In this document: positions 26,194 through 35,256 of the stretch, piece by piece
Layout: each line of letters starts with the position of its first letter
Position numbering within the stretch: position 1 is the first letter of the stretch
NCBI GenBank assembly: GCA_030684815.1
Contig: JAUXXQ010000207.1
Span: 1-37,349 of the forward strand
DNA from: Methylobacter sp.
GTDB taxonomy: Bacteria > Pseudomonadota > Gammaproteobacteria > Methylococcales > Methylomonadaceae
Length of the DNA: 37,349 nt
Direction: 5' to 3'
Made by a program: the position numbers and the translations under genes
Notes under the pieces: generated by a model
What the model saw: only the letters and a program-made list of their open reading frames with translations
The model's database searches: none
What the model was told of the DNA's origin: nothing

Positions 26194-26629
26194 CCATGTA
26201 GGGCGGACAATATTTTTCCTGCATTATTTTAGAGTACGTTGCGCGTACGTACTGTTGTTCAGTACACAGCAGACCCTACATTGTTTAGGCCGCACAGCCT
26301 GCCAGACCTTCGAACAGGCTTATTCCAGAATAAGCGCAGGGTGCAAGCTTTAGCTGCGGCCAGAACTCTATTTTTAGCAAGGTCAGGTGTCCGGCGACAC
26401 ATATCGGCAAAAGGTAAAAGAGGCAAAACCGCTTGCCATCTTTAACCGGATAAAGTTAAACTGATTTAGAGGAATATGGCTCATTTCATTGAATTTTAAT
26501 AATTTAAATATCACAACACGTTATCAGTAAGGTGTGGATCAATAAGGTGGACACCGCGTACAATCGTAGCTTTGCTAAAAATGTGACATTTGAAGCAACC
26601 ATTTGAATATAATTAATTTAGGTGTGTAA
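26194..26629. other. 436-base gap between the two cargo genes
   Basis: No credible gene is seen; a 68-codon frame at 26239-26445 has no ribosome binding site and a low-complexity basic product. The left end carries an inverted repeat (26196-26281). The right part (26450-26629) is AT-rich and may hold a separate promoter for the cyclase gene, but I cannot single one out. Confidence 0.55.
26196..26281. repeat. 86-base segment bounded by inverted repeat atgtaggg/ccctacat
   Basis: Eight-base perfect inverted repeats stand at the ends of an 86-base stretch, with a smaller gtacg/cgtac hairpin inside (26234-26248). It begins two bases after the stop of the preceding gene. It resembles small non-coding palindromic elements, but only one copy is seen in this window. 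Confidence 0.45.
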
Positions 26630-28057
26630 ATGATTATAAGAGGCATACGTAGCTCATGGGAACATGACCAAAATGGCATGACCTACCAGGATATGGCGGA
26701 TACTAAAGTGGTCGCAAATAAACTCGGTGTGGTTATTGTCTTTAGGTCTACCGGGCCGTGGGCTAAACGCTGGCTTGAGCGTGGCTACCCCTCGAAAAAT
26801 TTTCACGTCAAAGGCAAGAGTTCGGATTGGGGGCCGCAAGCGGGCTTTGTGCCTTTCGATGGTTTTTTCAGTAAAGTCGGTTACGACAAGGAAAAAGCCA
26901 TGAAAGGAACAGCGGCCAACATAGACGGACTTGAGTCTGGGTTTGCCGCAAAAGCCCCGCTAGTGCTAACCGCCGAAGAACTGAAAATGCAACTTACCGA
27001 ACAAAGTGGCGGACGAACGGCGATAAAACGTAAAACAACCATCGCGAAAAGCCACGACCTGCTCCTCTTCGCCAATATAAGCGGTACTGAGCGTGAATGC
27101 GCCTTCCGGGCCGTCAAACTTTTAGATGGACGCTATGAGATTCGTGCATTTCCTCCTCAAATGGACATTGATCCTCTCGATTTACCCAAAATGGCAGGTT
27201 ATCTTCTGGAAGTGATGACTTCCAACGAAGTAGGCGCAAATAACATGCCTATGACAGGAGACTACGATTTACTTTTGGTTAGCCCCCCCATGTCACAATA
27301 CGGCAGCCTAACACCATATCCAATACGCAAACCCGGCATCCGACTCAATGGCCGGCCTCCACTGCCTGATTTTGTTTTTGCTGCGGGTGTGGGGATGGAC
27401 AACGTCATTGATCCCAGCTTACACACAGCTGGGAATATCAAGACTAACTACCAAGCTGTCCGCAATGCAGGCTATTTCACCCGACGAAAAAGGGAATTAG
27501 GCAATCAAGCGGGGCCGGTGTTTAGCCCCAAACTACCTGAACCAGTGCCTCTAGCTGACATACATCCCTTGGCAGATGATGATGGGACGGCTACATATAA
27601 TGACCCAGTGAGTTTGGGAAGAAGGGAGCATCATGATATGGGGAATATTACCCCTAGAATTTTGCAAACCATCAATGAACTGAATCGTCAGATGGGCGCC
27701 ATTGGAGAAAAAGCCGCCTTTCGACGGGTGCATCACAATGCCGAAGCTTACCGTAACGCCCAATTCGGGGCATTGACAAAAAAAGACATGCTAACTAAAA
27801 AAGATGGCGAAGCTTACGGTGATGGCTTTCCGTTGACCCTTTTTCAACCCAATACGTTGTGTGACGACAGTAAGGCCACATCAATCTATACCGATGTTTG
27901 TACCTTAGAAAATTACAGCGAGCTGCAAGGTTATATAGCCACTTTAACTCAGGCTGGATTCTATGTTCCTCGAAATTGGGCATGGCAAACAGACAACACG
28001 CCACAAGCTTCAGAGTCTGTTAAGGCTGTCTTTTCAACCACTCGCCCACGACAGTAA
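26630..28057 (+). CDS. Nucleotidyl cyclase toxin of the CyaA/edema factor/ExoY family, candidate T6SS effector
   Basis: This 475-aa protein matches the secreted cyclase toxin family, which makes cAMP or other cyclic nucleotides inside eukaryotic cells. The first block has VVIVFRS (R39) and GYPSKNFHVKGKSSDWGPQAG with K56 and K63 at the places of the nucleotide-binding lysines. An insert-like region follows (90-190). The second block is MTGDYDLLLVSPP with the metal-binding aspartates D211 and D213. The third has LQTINELNRQMG and then HHNAEAYRN (H369, E372, N376), equivalent to the H-xx-E-xx-N site although the asparagine is one residue further along, and FPLTLFQPN. All catalytic elements thus appear present. 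An in-frame TAA directly before ATG 26630 fixes the upstream limit. No secretion signal is visible, which fits T6SS loading. The last ~70 residues have no recognised role. Confidence 0.85.
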   Translation: MIIRGIRSSWEHDQNGMTYQDMADTKVVANKLGVVIVFRSTGPWAKRWLERGYPSKNFHVKGKSSDWGPQAGFVPFDGFFSKVGYDKEKAMKGTAANIDGLESGFAAKAPLVLTAEELKMQLTEQSGGRTAIKRKTTIAKSHDLLLFANISGTERECAFRAVKLLDGRYEIRAFPPQMDIDPLDLPKMAGYLLEVMTSNEVGANNMPMTGDYDLLLVSPPMSQYGSLTPYPIRKPGIRLNGRPPLPDFVFAAGVGMDNVIDPSLHTAGNIKTNYQAVRNAGYFTRRKRELGNQAGPVFSPKLPEPVPLADIHPLADDDGTATYNDPVSLGRREHHDMGNITPRILQTINELNRQMGAIGEKAAFRRVHHNAEAYRNAQFGALTKKDMLTKKDGEAYGDGFPLTLFQPNTLCDDSKATSIYTDVCTLENYSELQGYIATLTQAGFYVPRNWAWQTDNTPQASESVKAVFSTTRPRQ

Positions 28058-28082
28058 AACGTACTGAAACGGAGATTGAACT

Positions 28083-28685
28083 ATGAATCACGCCAATCAA
28101 GATTCCGTGGTGCTTCATTGGCCACCATCATTACCTATACTGGACTATCAGTTTTTTGATTTTTGCCAGGTCAATAAAGAGTTGCGTATTGAACGTAGCG
28201 CTTCAGGAGATTGTGAAATTATGGCGCCTACCGGTGGTGCAACCAGCTGGCGAAATTCCAGACTCATTACTCAACTCTCTATTTGGTCTGATCTGGATGG
28301 TAGCGGCATAGTATTTGATTCATCAGGCGGCTTTATCCTGCCCAATGGCGCAATTCGCTCACCCGATGTGTCCTGGGTTAAGAAATCACGTTTAGCAAAA
28401 TTAACGCCAAAACAAAAGCAACAGTTTTTACCGCTGTGCCCTGATGTTGTCATTGAGCTCCGTTCGCCCAGCGACAGCATGAAAAACCTGCAAGACAAGA
28501 TGCGCGAATACAGTGAAAACGGCGCGTGTTTAGGCTGGTTAATCGATCCTGAAGCTCGGCAGATTCTCGTTTTTCAAGGCCATAAGCCGCCTTTAAATCT
28601 GGATCAACCGACCTTTTTGTCCGCTGATGAAGTGTTACCGGGGTTTCGGCTGGCGTTGCAAACGCTGTGGGATATTGGGTTTTAA
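28083..28685 (+). CDS. Uma2 family (DUF820) nuclease-fold protein
   Basis: This 200-aa protein belongs to the Uma2/DUF820 group of PD-(D/E)XK nuclease-like proteins. The core is RSPDVSWVKKSRL, then PDVVIELRSPSDSMKNLQDKMREY (position 120-143; catalytic-type E125 within the VIEL strand and K downstream), then GACLGWLIDPEARQILVF. The start at ATG 28083 has a ggag ribosome binding site, 25 bases after the cyclase stop. Members of this family are scattered, often mobile, and mostly without an assigned function. Its place behind a toxin gene might suggest cargo or immunity, but I see no direct evidence and treat it as a passenger until shown otherwise. Confidence 0.8.
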   Translation: MNHANQDSVVLHWPPSLPILDYQFFDFCQVNKELRIERSASGDCEIMAPTGGATSWRNSRLITQLSIWSDLDGSGIVFDSSGGFILPNGAIRSPDVSWVKKSRLAKLTPKQKQQFLPLCPDVVIELRSPSDSMKNLQDKMREYSENGACLGWLIDPEARQILVFQGHKPPLNLDQPTFLSADEVLPGFRLALQTLWDIGF

Positions 28686-29073
28686 ATGGCTGCCGGTTTA
28701 AGGAAATGCGGCTATCAACTTAACGCGGGACAGACCTTCCAGGTTTTACGACTGCCATGGATGGCAAAAGTGCTGGAGCTGCCGGGAGCGGCTCCAGTAA
28801 AAACCTGGAATGTCTACTTCGGCATGCTTGTCCCGCTTTAAATGGGAAGCCGGAAATGTCATTTTATTTTTACCACGAAGACCAGAGAGGGCTTGTTTTA
28901 AAAACAATTTATAAACAGTCCAGAGCATCAGTATTCCCTGAATTCATATAATAAATACAATCCCCCAAACTTGCCGGAAACGCTACTGCGCACTACGCTT
29001 GTATCAGTTTATTCTGACCTGCATAACGCTTTAGAAAAGATGCCTACTAAAAAACAACACTTAGAAAACGACC
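28686..29073. other. 388-base gap before tssH, containing repeat copy C
   Basis: No credible gene is seen. Repeat copy C occupies 28709-28851. The stretch 28855-29073 is AT-rich and probably contains the promoter that restarts transcription for tssH-tssM-tssJ. A weak pair TTGTAT and CATAAC with a 17-base spacer stands around 29000-29028, but it matches the consensus poorly. Confidence 0.55.
28709..28851 (+). repeat. Dispersed palindromic repeat, copy C (long form)
   Basis: This 143-base copy matches the reverse complement of 5823-5938 with three substitutions plus a 27-base internal stretch absent there. The extra stretch lies between two GGC triplets and contains half of an inner inverted repeat (ctggagctgc/gcggctccag). 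Outer pairs are gcgggac/gtcccgc and agaccttccagg/cctggaatgtct. It marks the right edge of the cargo segment. Confidence 0.8.
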
Positions 29074-31686
29074 ATGATCATTGAAAAATTTAACCTGAAA
29101 GCGCAAAAAATCATTGAAAGCGCTTGCCGCCTAGCCGTTGAGAATGACCACGGGGTGGTCACGCCTTGGCATCTTTTGCATCGCTTGGTCGAATCGACAG
29201 ACAACATTGGCCGCCACTATCTGGAACAGGCCCATATCGACTTGGCACGATTGGCCGATGTCGTGGCTGCCGAACTGATTGTTCAGCCTAAAGCCTTGAG
29301 AAATGTCCAGCAAACGCCAATTAACCGGGAGCTCGAACGGCTCTTCATTTACGCCGAACAAATAGCCGCCCGTAGCGGCGATAAATACATGGGCATCAGC
29401 CATCTGCTGTTGGCACTGTGGGACTTGGACGAGTTGGCGGCGGCATTGATAGAGGCCAGTGGCAACAAGGAGGCGTTTATCCTGGCGTTGGAACAGCAGC
29501 CTAAAGGCGGCTACAACGGCCAGGAAAATTCCGGCGAATTTGAATATCTGGCCAAATATGCCCGCGACCTGACCGAATTGGCCCGGCAAGGCTTGTTGGA
29601 TCCGGTGATTGGCCGCACCGATGAAATCAACCTGGCGATCCAGGTGTTGTGTCGGCGGCTTAAAAATAACCCCATTATTGTCGGCGAACCGGGCGTAGGC
29701 AAAACGGCTATTGTCGAAGGTCTGGCGCAACGTATTGTCGCAGGCGACGTACCGAAGGACTTAATCGGATGTTCGGTGTTGGCCATCGACATGGGCTTGT
29801 TGGTTGCAGGTGCCAAATACCGTGGCGAGTTCGAGGAACGTTTCAAGCGGCTGTTGCAGGAAATCGCCGATGCCGGGAATGTGCTTACCTTCATTGATGA
29901 GATTCATAACCTGATTGGCGCAGGCAAATCCGAAGGCTCCATGGATGCCGCCAACCTGCTCAAGCCCGCTTTGGCGCGTGGCGAAATCCGCTGTATCGGC
30001 GCCACCACCCATGAGGAATACCGCAAACATTTTGAAAAAGACTCGGCGTTGATCCGGCGCTTCCAGGTCGTACAGGTGGAAGAGCCGGATGACGAGACGA
30101 CGTTGATGATTTTGCGCGGCATCAAAGAAAAATACGAAATGCACCACGGCATCCGCATTACCGAGGCCGGTTTGCTGGCCGCAGTCCGCCATTCCAGGCG
30201 CTATATTGCCGACCGGTTCCTGCCGGACAAGGCCATCGACCTGATCGACCAAACCGCCGCCGCCGTGCGTATCGGCCTTTCCGCCAAGCCTGCCGAGTTA
30301 GAGGCGCTGGATCGCCGCGTGGTGGCGCTGGAAATCGAATGGTCTTCGCTGGCCAATGAATTGGCCGAAACCCGCAAGCAACAGTTGCATAATGAGCTGC
30401 TTGAACTGCGCGAAAAAAGCGCGCAACTGACTGAGCGATGGGAGCGTGAAAAACGCGCCATGACCGAAGTGCAAAATGCGCGCAAATTGCTGGAAGATTC
30501 GCGCCGGGAAATGGAGCTGAAAATCCGCGAGGAAGACTTTGTCCGCGTTGCCGAATTGCAGCACAAGGTGATTCCGCAAGCGGAACGGACGCTGGCCGAA
30601 TACGCAGACATTGACACCGACGGTATCCATCCGCAGAAAAATTTTATCGACGAACAGGACATTGCCGCCACAGTCGCCCGCTTAACCGGCATTCCGATAG
30701 CGAGGATGCTTGATTCCGAACAACAGCGGCTGCTGAATTTGGAAAACCATTTGCGGGAGCGGGTGGTCGGCCAAGAAGACGCCATTGCCGCCGTGGCCAA
30801 GGCGATTCGCCGTGCCCGTGCCAACATCCAGGATGCCAACCGCCCGCTCGGCTCTTTCCTGATGCTAGGCCCTACCGGCGTTGGCAAAACCGAATTGGCC
30901 AAGACCTTGGCGCAATTCCTGTTTAACGACGACTCGGCGATGGTGCGCATCGACATGAGCGAGTTTATGGAAAAGCATTCGGCCGCCCGCCTGACCGGTG
31001 CGCCTCCAGGCTATGTCGGCTATGAGGAAGGCGGGCTGTTGACCAACCAGGTGCGCAGCAAGCCGTACAGCGTGATTTTGTTCGACGAGGTGGAAAAAGC
31101 CCACCCCGACGTATTTAACCTGTTTTTGCAGGTCTTGGATGAAGGCCGCCTGACCGACAGCCAAGGGCAGTTGGTCAACTTCACCAACACACTCATCCTG
31201 ATGACCTCCAATCTCGGTTCCGAGCTGATTGAACCGGTAGAAACCGAGCAGGCGCAGCAGCAGATGCAGACACTGATCATGGACAGGGTACGCGGCCATT
31301 TCCGGCCCGAATTTCTCAACCGTCTCGACGACATCCTGATTTTCCGCCAACTTACGCTGGAAACCATGCGCCCCATTGCCGACATTCAGCTGCGGCGCTT
31401 GGCCAAGTGCCTGCAAGAACGCGATATTAAGCTCGAAATCAATGATGACGCCAGCAACAGCTTGGCACAATGGGGCTTCAATCCCTTGTATGGCGCACGC
31501 CCTTTAAAGCGGGTGATTCAAACCCGGTTGCAAGACCCGCTGGCCGAACTGTTGCTGTCCGGCGAGCTGCATGATGGGCAGCATGTTGTCGTCAGCGTGG
31601 AGGACGGGGAATTGGTGCTTACCGGTATTGACGATAAAGTTGTTTTGGATGATGAAGGCATGACCGAAGTGACAAAGGGGGATTAA
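29074..31686 (+). CDS. tssH: T6SS AAA+ ATPase TssH, ClpB-like form
   Basis: This 870-aa Hsp100 protein extracts and unfolds contracted sheath so it can be reused. It has an N-terminal Clp domain (1-145), AAA1 with Walker A GEPGVGKT (204-211), pore loop [14 protein letters not shown] and Walker B FIDEIH, then a long coiled-coil M domain (about 410-520). AAA2 follows with GPTGVGKT (about 599-606), pore loop GYVGYEEGG and [19 protein letters not shown]2 reads [12 protein letters not shown] and [13 protein letters not shown]-like, closer to ClpB disaggregases than to typical ClpV (NMSEYQE.H, FFQVFDKG). Because tssM starts at the very next base after its stop, it is assigned to the secretion system rather than to heat shock. 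Confidence 0.88.
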   Translation: MIIEKFNLKAQKIIESACRLAVENDHGVVTPWHLLHRLVESTDNIGRHYLEQAHIDLARLADVVAAELIVQPKALRNVQQTPINRELERLFIYAEQIAARSGDKYMGISHLLLALWDLDELAAALIEASGNKEAFILALEQQPKGGYNGQENSGEFEYLAKYARDLTELARQGLLDPVIGRTDEINLAIQVLCRRLKNNPIIVGEPGVGKTAIVEGLAQRIVAGDVPKDLIGCSVLAIDMGLLVAGAKYRGEFEERFKRLLQEIADAGNVLTFIDEIHNLIGAGKSEGSMDAANLLKPALARGEIRCIGATTHEEYRKHFEKDSALIRRFQVVQVEEPDDETTLMILRGIKEKYEMHHGIRITEAGLLAAVRHSRRYIADRFLPDKAIDLIDQTAAAVRIGLSAKPAELEALDRRVVALEIEWSSLANELAETRKQQLHNELLELREKSAQLTERWEREKRAMTEVQNARKLLEDSRREMELKIREEDFVRVAELQHKVIPQAERTLAEYADIDTDGIHPQKNFIDEQDIAATVARLTGIPIARMLDSEQQRLLNLENHLRERVVGQEDAIAAVAKAIRRARANIQDANRPLGSFLMLGPTGVGKTELAKTLAQFLFNDDSAMVRIDMSEFMEKHSAARLTGAPPGYVGYEEGGLLTNQVRSKPYSVILFDEVEKAHPDVFNLFLQVLDEGRLTDSQGQLVNFTNTLILMTSNLGSELIEPVETEQAQQQMQTLIMDRVRGHFRPEFLNRLDDILIFRQLTLETMRPIADIQLRRLAKCLQERDIKLEINDDASNSLAQWGFNPLYGARPLKRVIQTRLQDPLAELLLSGELHDGQHVVVSVEDGELVLTGIDDKVVLDDEGMTEVTKGD

Positions 31687-34600
31687 ATGGCAGCAGCCTC
31701 TTCATTGGATACGCTGGCCGGGGTGACCGCAACATTGACATGGCTTGATTGGTTAGGCCTGGCCGTGGTGTTGCTGCTGTTGTGCGTCCTGGTTTTTTTG
31801 TTTTGGCGGCGCGCTAAAGCTGACAGCAAACCGGCCAGCCCTGAGCTTACTGTGCCGGTAAAGCTGTTGCTCCCCGCTGACTGCTTGGTAAAAGTGTGGC
31901 GCGGCTTTATCCGCACAATCCCTTGGCGGCTGCATGCCGATGCCTTGCGCATGCCGTTTTCCGTGGTCATCGGCGAAGCCGGTAGCGGCAAGAGCAGCAT
32001 CATCGACCGTTATGCCGACTGGCAAGGGCAAGATTTTCGCTTCCATCCCAGCGCCATTGACGACCCGTTGCTGCAAATTTATCTGGGCGCCAAATCGCTG
32101 GTGCTGGAATTGGGTTCGCCGCTGCTCTACGACACCACTCCGGCGGCGTACAAAGCAATACAAAAATTGTGGCAACGCTTGCCGCCACGCCCCCAAGTGG
32201 TTATGGCCATTGATGCGTCAACCTTGTTGGCGCCGAAAATGGAACAGTTGCGCCAGTCAGGCCATGCCCTATTCGGTAAACTGAAAGTGTTCGCCCAACT
32301 GGAACGCCAACCCTTGCCGCTGGTTGTGGCGCTGAGCCACATGGAAAAAGTCCCGGGCTTTGTCGAGTTCTGCATTTTCCTGGAAGAGTCCGGCATCCCT
32401 TTGCAGATCGATTTTCCAAACGGTGACGGCATTAATCAACTGGAGTCCTGCCTGGATGGCTACCAACAACACCTGAACCGGGCGCTGGTGACCCGTCCGG
32501 CGCAAGACTACCTGAAAATAGCAAGCTTCCTTAACGAAGCCCCTGCATTGCTCCGCGTCTTAGTTGATTTTCTGCGTGTGGCCGGGGTCGAACAGGATGT
32601 TGAGTCGCCGCCGATTATCCGGCTTTGCCTGCTGTCCGAACATGTCCACAGCTTCGGTTGCCAACCTTTCGCACTGCCGCACGGCGTGGTCGAGAAACCG
32701 AGGCCTATGCTGAATAAACAAGCCAAAATCTCGCTGGCGCTATTTTTCGCAGGTTTTGTTTATCTGGTCGGGAGTTATTACTATCAACAGGATATGGTTA
32801 GCGACATCTATAAAGATATCCAAACTGTCGCCCAAACCCCGCTTGAACATTACCCGGAAAAAGTCAGCCCACTGTTCCTCAATTTCTCTGCAGACTTTAA
32901 TAAAGACCCACTATTGGGTTTCATGCCCAATTTTTTCGAACCCATTGTGGCGCGTAATAATTATTTGTTGATTACCGAAATACGCAAATATTATTTATTG
33001 CCCTACCTAAGGCAACTCCAGTTAGAAGACAATGCCAATTTCAAAACCATCCAATTTATCGGTTTTTTGTACTCAACACCGACTAACGAAATCGGTAAGC
33101 TCCTGTCAATCAAGGCGAAAACAAGCACATACGACATCTCTAATATCGCTAAATATGCAAAGCTTGTTAACGATTATCGGCAATACAATACGCGGGTCAA
33201 TGACTTAGACTTTCTGCTCAATGAAATCAATTATGCCAAGCCTGAGGCTTACATTGAAGACAATGTGCCCTGGCTATCACTGTTTAAAAGCTTTCAGCAA
33301 CTATTGAACAAGCCGTTTGTGCAAGAAGCTGAATTTAAAGCCCTGCAACAGCAGTTAGCGCCGTTCCTCCGTGTCATTAACCAGCTTGATTATTACAGTG
33401 ACGATGAAAGCATCAGACAATGGCTGGTACAGAACACCAGCTTACGTATGCTGGAGCAACCCAACCAATCGGAATTGCGCCAAAGGGAGGTTGCCCAACT
33501 GTTAAACCTGGTCAGCAACCTGAAACTTGACCAGACCGACAATTGTAAAGTCGAACTGCCCCTGAACGAGTGCCTAGGCTTGCTGCAGGCTGTCGCCAAC
33601 ATTAAGACCGACAGCGCCTCCTCCAACATGGCTTTTAGCTTGGGCGGGGAGCATTTTTCGTTCAATCCTGTGCAATGGAACGAGCTGATTAAACGCAGCC
33701 GCATCAGCATGATGCTGCGCGACATCATGAACAAGCACAGGAATTACGACGGTTGGCTTTTTTTCGGCTCGCCTTCGGTTTATTCCGACGTGGAAATGAA
33801 TGCCACTAACAATGGCGGGCTGCTGTTTGCCGGTAAAGCCAGGATTGATGGGCGCATGACCGCCAATGCTTTCGAGCAGGACGTCAAGCCTGCAATCATC
33901 GCATTGTCTGAGATTGTCGATAAATTGCCCATTGACCAGAAAGAGAAAAAACAGTTTAACGATTTTGTGCTGAAGAACCTGAACACTTACGCCGACCGCT
34001 ATGTGAATGCTTATTTGCACTATTTCAAGCAATTCCAAATACGCATTGATTCGGTCTGGGCGCTGAATTATGTGCTGAGCGATTTGCAGCAACCCACGTC
34101 CTCGTTGCTCGAAGCCCTGGTGCAGATAAAAAACAACACCGCCATAAGTTTTCCAGTCTCGCCCTACTTTCAGCCGTTTTCACAAAGGTTGACGGTATTC
34201 CGTTTCATCCAACGTTTGATGGAAGAGCAAAATGGCATCTATCCGGAATTTCAAAAATACCAATTCCTGATGGCGCAAATGCAAAATGAAATCAACACCG
34301 ACGAACCTTACATGCCGAAAAAAGAGGACGCCTCCGGCGCACTGAAAGGGGCATTGACGCCGATTGGGCGCGTGGCTTGGTCTATGCTGACCAATGAAGA
34401 GGGTTCGTATGCAAACTTGGTCAAAAACTGGCTACAAAATGCCGGGCTTCTCAATGAGTGGCAACAGCCGTTCCTGGTGCCGGTGCAGCAGCTGCAAAAA
34501 TTCGGCACCAATGAAATCAACCAGCATATCGCCGGTATTTGGACTGACATCTGGCGCTCTAATGTCATGCCGCTATTCGGCAAATTTCCCTTCACGCCTA

Positions 34601-35253
34601 GTGCCGGGCGCGACCAGGAATTGGCATTGGATGATTTAAGCGCAACGTTCCACCCGACACTGGGCGTTTTTTGGGCCACTTTCCAGCAATACCTGTCCCC
34701 GCTGTCGACTTTTAGCAATGGGGTATGGGTCAGGCATCGGGAATTGTCCGACAGCGTCGTATTGCCGCCGAATTATCTGCAGCGGGTCAATGCCGCACAA
34801 CAACTTACGGCCAGTTTATGGGACGATGTGGGCAACCCTAAACCGCTGGAATTGTCAGTCAAGTCCGGCTTGTTGCCAACCTACAAAAACCAGCAAATAT
34901 TGCGCACCCCATTGGCCTCCTTAACTTATTTGCGGCAAGGTGAAAATTCGGTGCTGGGTTTCAACCAGCAAAAAAACTGGCAGAAATTAGCCGTGAATTG
35001 GTGGGTGTCCCAGCAGGCAGAAGTCGGCATGGAATTCCGTAAAGATGCCGCCCCAACCCGGGTCTACAGCGACATCACGGTGACGGATTCGCAATGGAAC
35101 TTTTTTCGGCTGCTGCAACAAGGCGAATTAATTGGCCCGCAACGGTACCGGTGGCTACTGGCCCATCCCAATTTCCCGCAACAACCGTTAAATGTTGAAT
35201 TTTCATTCCAAGCCAACCCCTTGGCCATATTTGCCAACCTTGCCGGAAGTTAA
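31687..35253 (+). CDS. tssM: T6SS membrane-complex protein TssM (IcmF family)
   Basis: This 1188-aa inner-membrane protein is the core of the TssJLM channel. An N-terminal membrane helix lies at about 22-40 and is followed by RRAK (cytoplasmic side). A cytoplasmic NTPase domain has Walker A GEAGSGKS (96-103). A second membrane helix lies at about 347-364, and a large periplasmic region with a beta-rich C-terminus ends in FANLAGS. Canonical TssM usually has two helices before the NTPase domain; only one clear one is seen here. The TKxD-like motif before PGF is also altered (LSHMEKVPGF), so nucleotide use may differ. It follows tssH without a gap and precedes tssJ by three bases. Confidence 0.9.
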   Translation: MAAASSLDTLAGVTATLTWLDWLGLAVVLLLLCVLVFLFWRRAKADSKPASPELTVPVKLLLPADCLVKVWRGFIRTIPWRLHADALRMPFSVVIGEAGSGKSSIIDRYADWQGQDFRFHPSAIDDPLLQIYLGAKSLVLELGSPLLYDTTPAAYKAIQKLWQRLPPRPQVVMAIDASTLLAPKMEQLRQSGHALFGKLKVFAQLERQPLPLVVALSHMEKVPGFVEFCIFLEESGIPLQIDFPNGDGINQLESCLDGYQQHLNRALVTRPAQDYLKIASFLNEAPALLRVLVDFLRVAGVEQDVESPPIIRLCLLSEHVHSFGCQPFALPHGVVEKPRPMLNKQAKISLALFFAGFVYLVGSYYYQQDMVSDIYKDIQTVAQTPLEHYPEKVSPLFLNFSADFNKDPLLGFMPNFFEPIVARNNYLLITEIRKYYLLPYLRQLQLEDNANFKTIQFIGFLYSTPTNEIGKLLSIKAKTSTYDISNIAKYAKLVNDYRQYNTRVNDLDFLLNEINYAKPEAYIEDNVPWLSLFKSFQQLLNKPFVQEAEFKALQQQLAPFLRVINQLDYYSDDESIRQWLVQNTSLRMLEQPNQSELRQREVAQLLNLVSNLKLDQTDNCKVELPLNECLGLLQAVANIKTDSASSNMAFSLGGEHFSFNPVQWNELIKRSRISMMLRDIMNKHRNYDGWLFFGSPSVYSDVEMNATNNGGLLFAGKARIDGRMTANAFEQDVKPAIIALSEIVDKLPIDQKEKKQFNDFVLKNLNTYADRYVNAYLHYFKQFQIRIDSVWALNYVLSDLQQPTSSLLEALVQIKNNTAISFPVSPYFQPFSQRLTVFRFIQRLMEEQNGIYPEFQKYQFLMAQMQNEINTDEPYMPKKEDASGALKGALTPIGRVAWSMLTNEEGSYANLVKNWLQNAGLLNEWQQPFLVPVQQLQKFGTNEINQHIAGIWTDIWRSNVMPLFGKFPFTPSAGRDQELALDDLSATFHPTLGVFWATFQQYLSPLSTFSNGVWVRHRELSDSVVLPPNYLQRVNAAQQLTASLWDDVGNPKPLELSVKSGLLPTYKNQQILRTPLASLTYLRQGENSVLGFNQQKNWQKLAVNWWVSQQAEVGMEFRKDAAPTRVYSDITVTDSQWNFFRLLQQGELIGPQRYRWLLAHPNFPQQPLNVEFSFQANPLAIFANLAGS

Positions 35254-35256
35254 AGA

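Noticed and set aside
26239-26445. 68-codon frame between the cargo genes
   Set aside because: No ribosome binding site, arginine-rich low-quality product, and it runs through an inverted repeat.
30201-30956. 251-codon minus-strand frame inside tssH
   Set aside because: Serine/arginine-rich shadow of a well-supported ATPase gene; no family resemblance.
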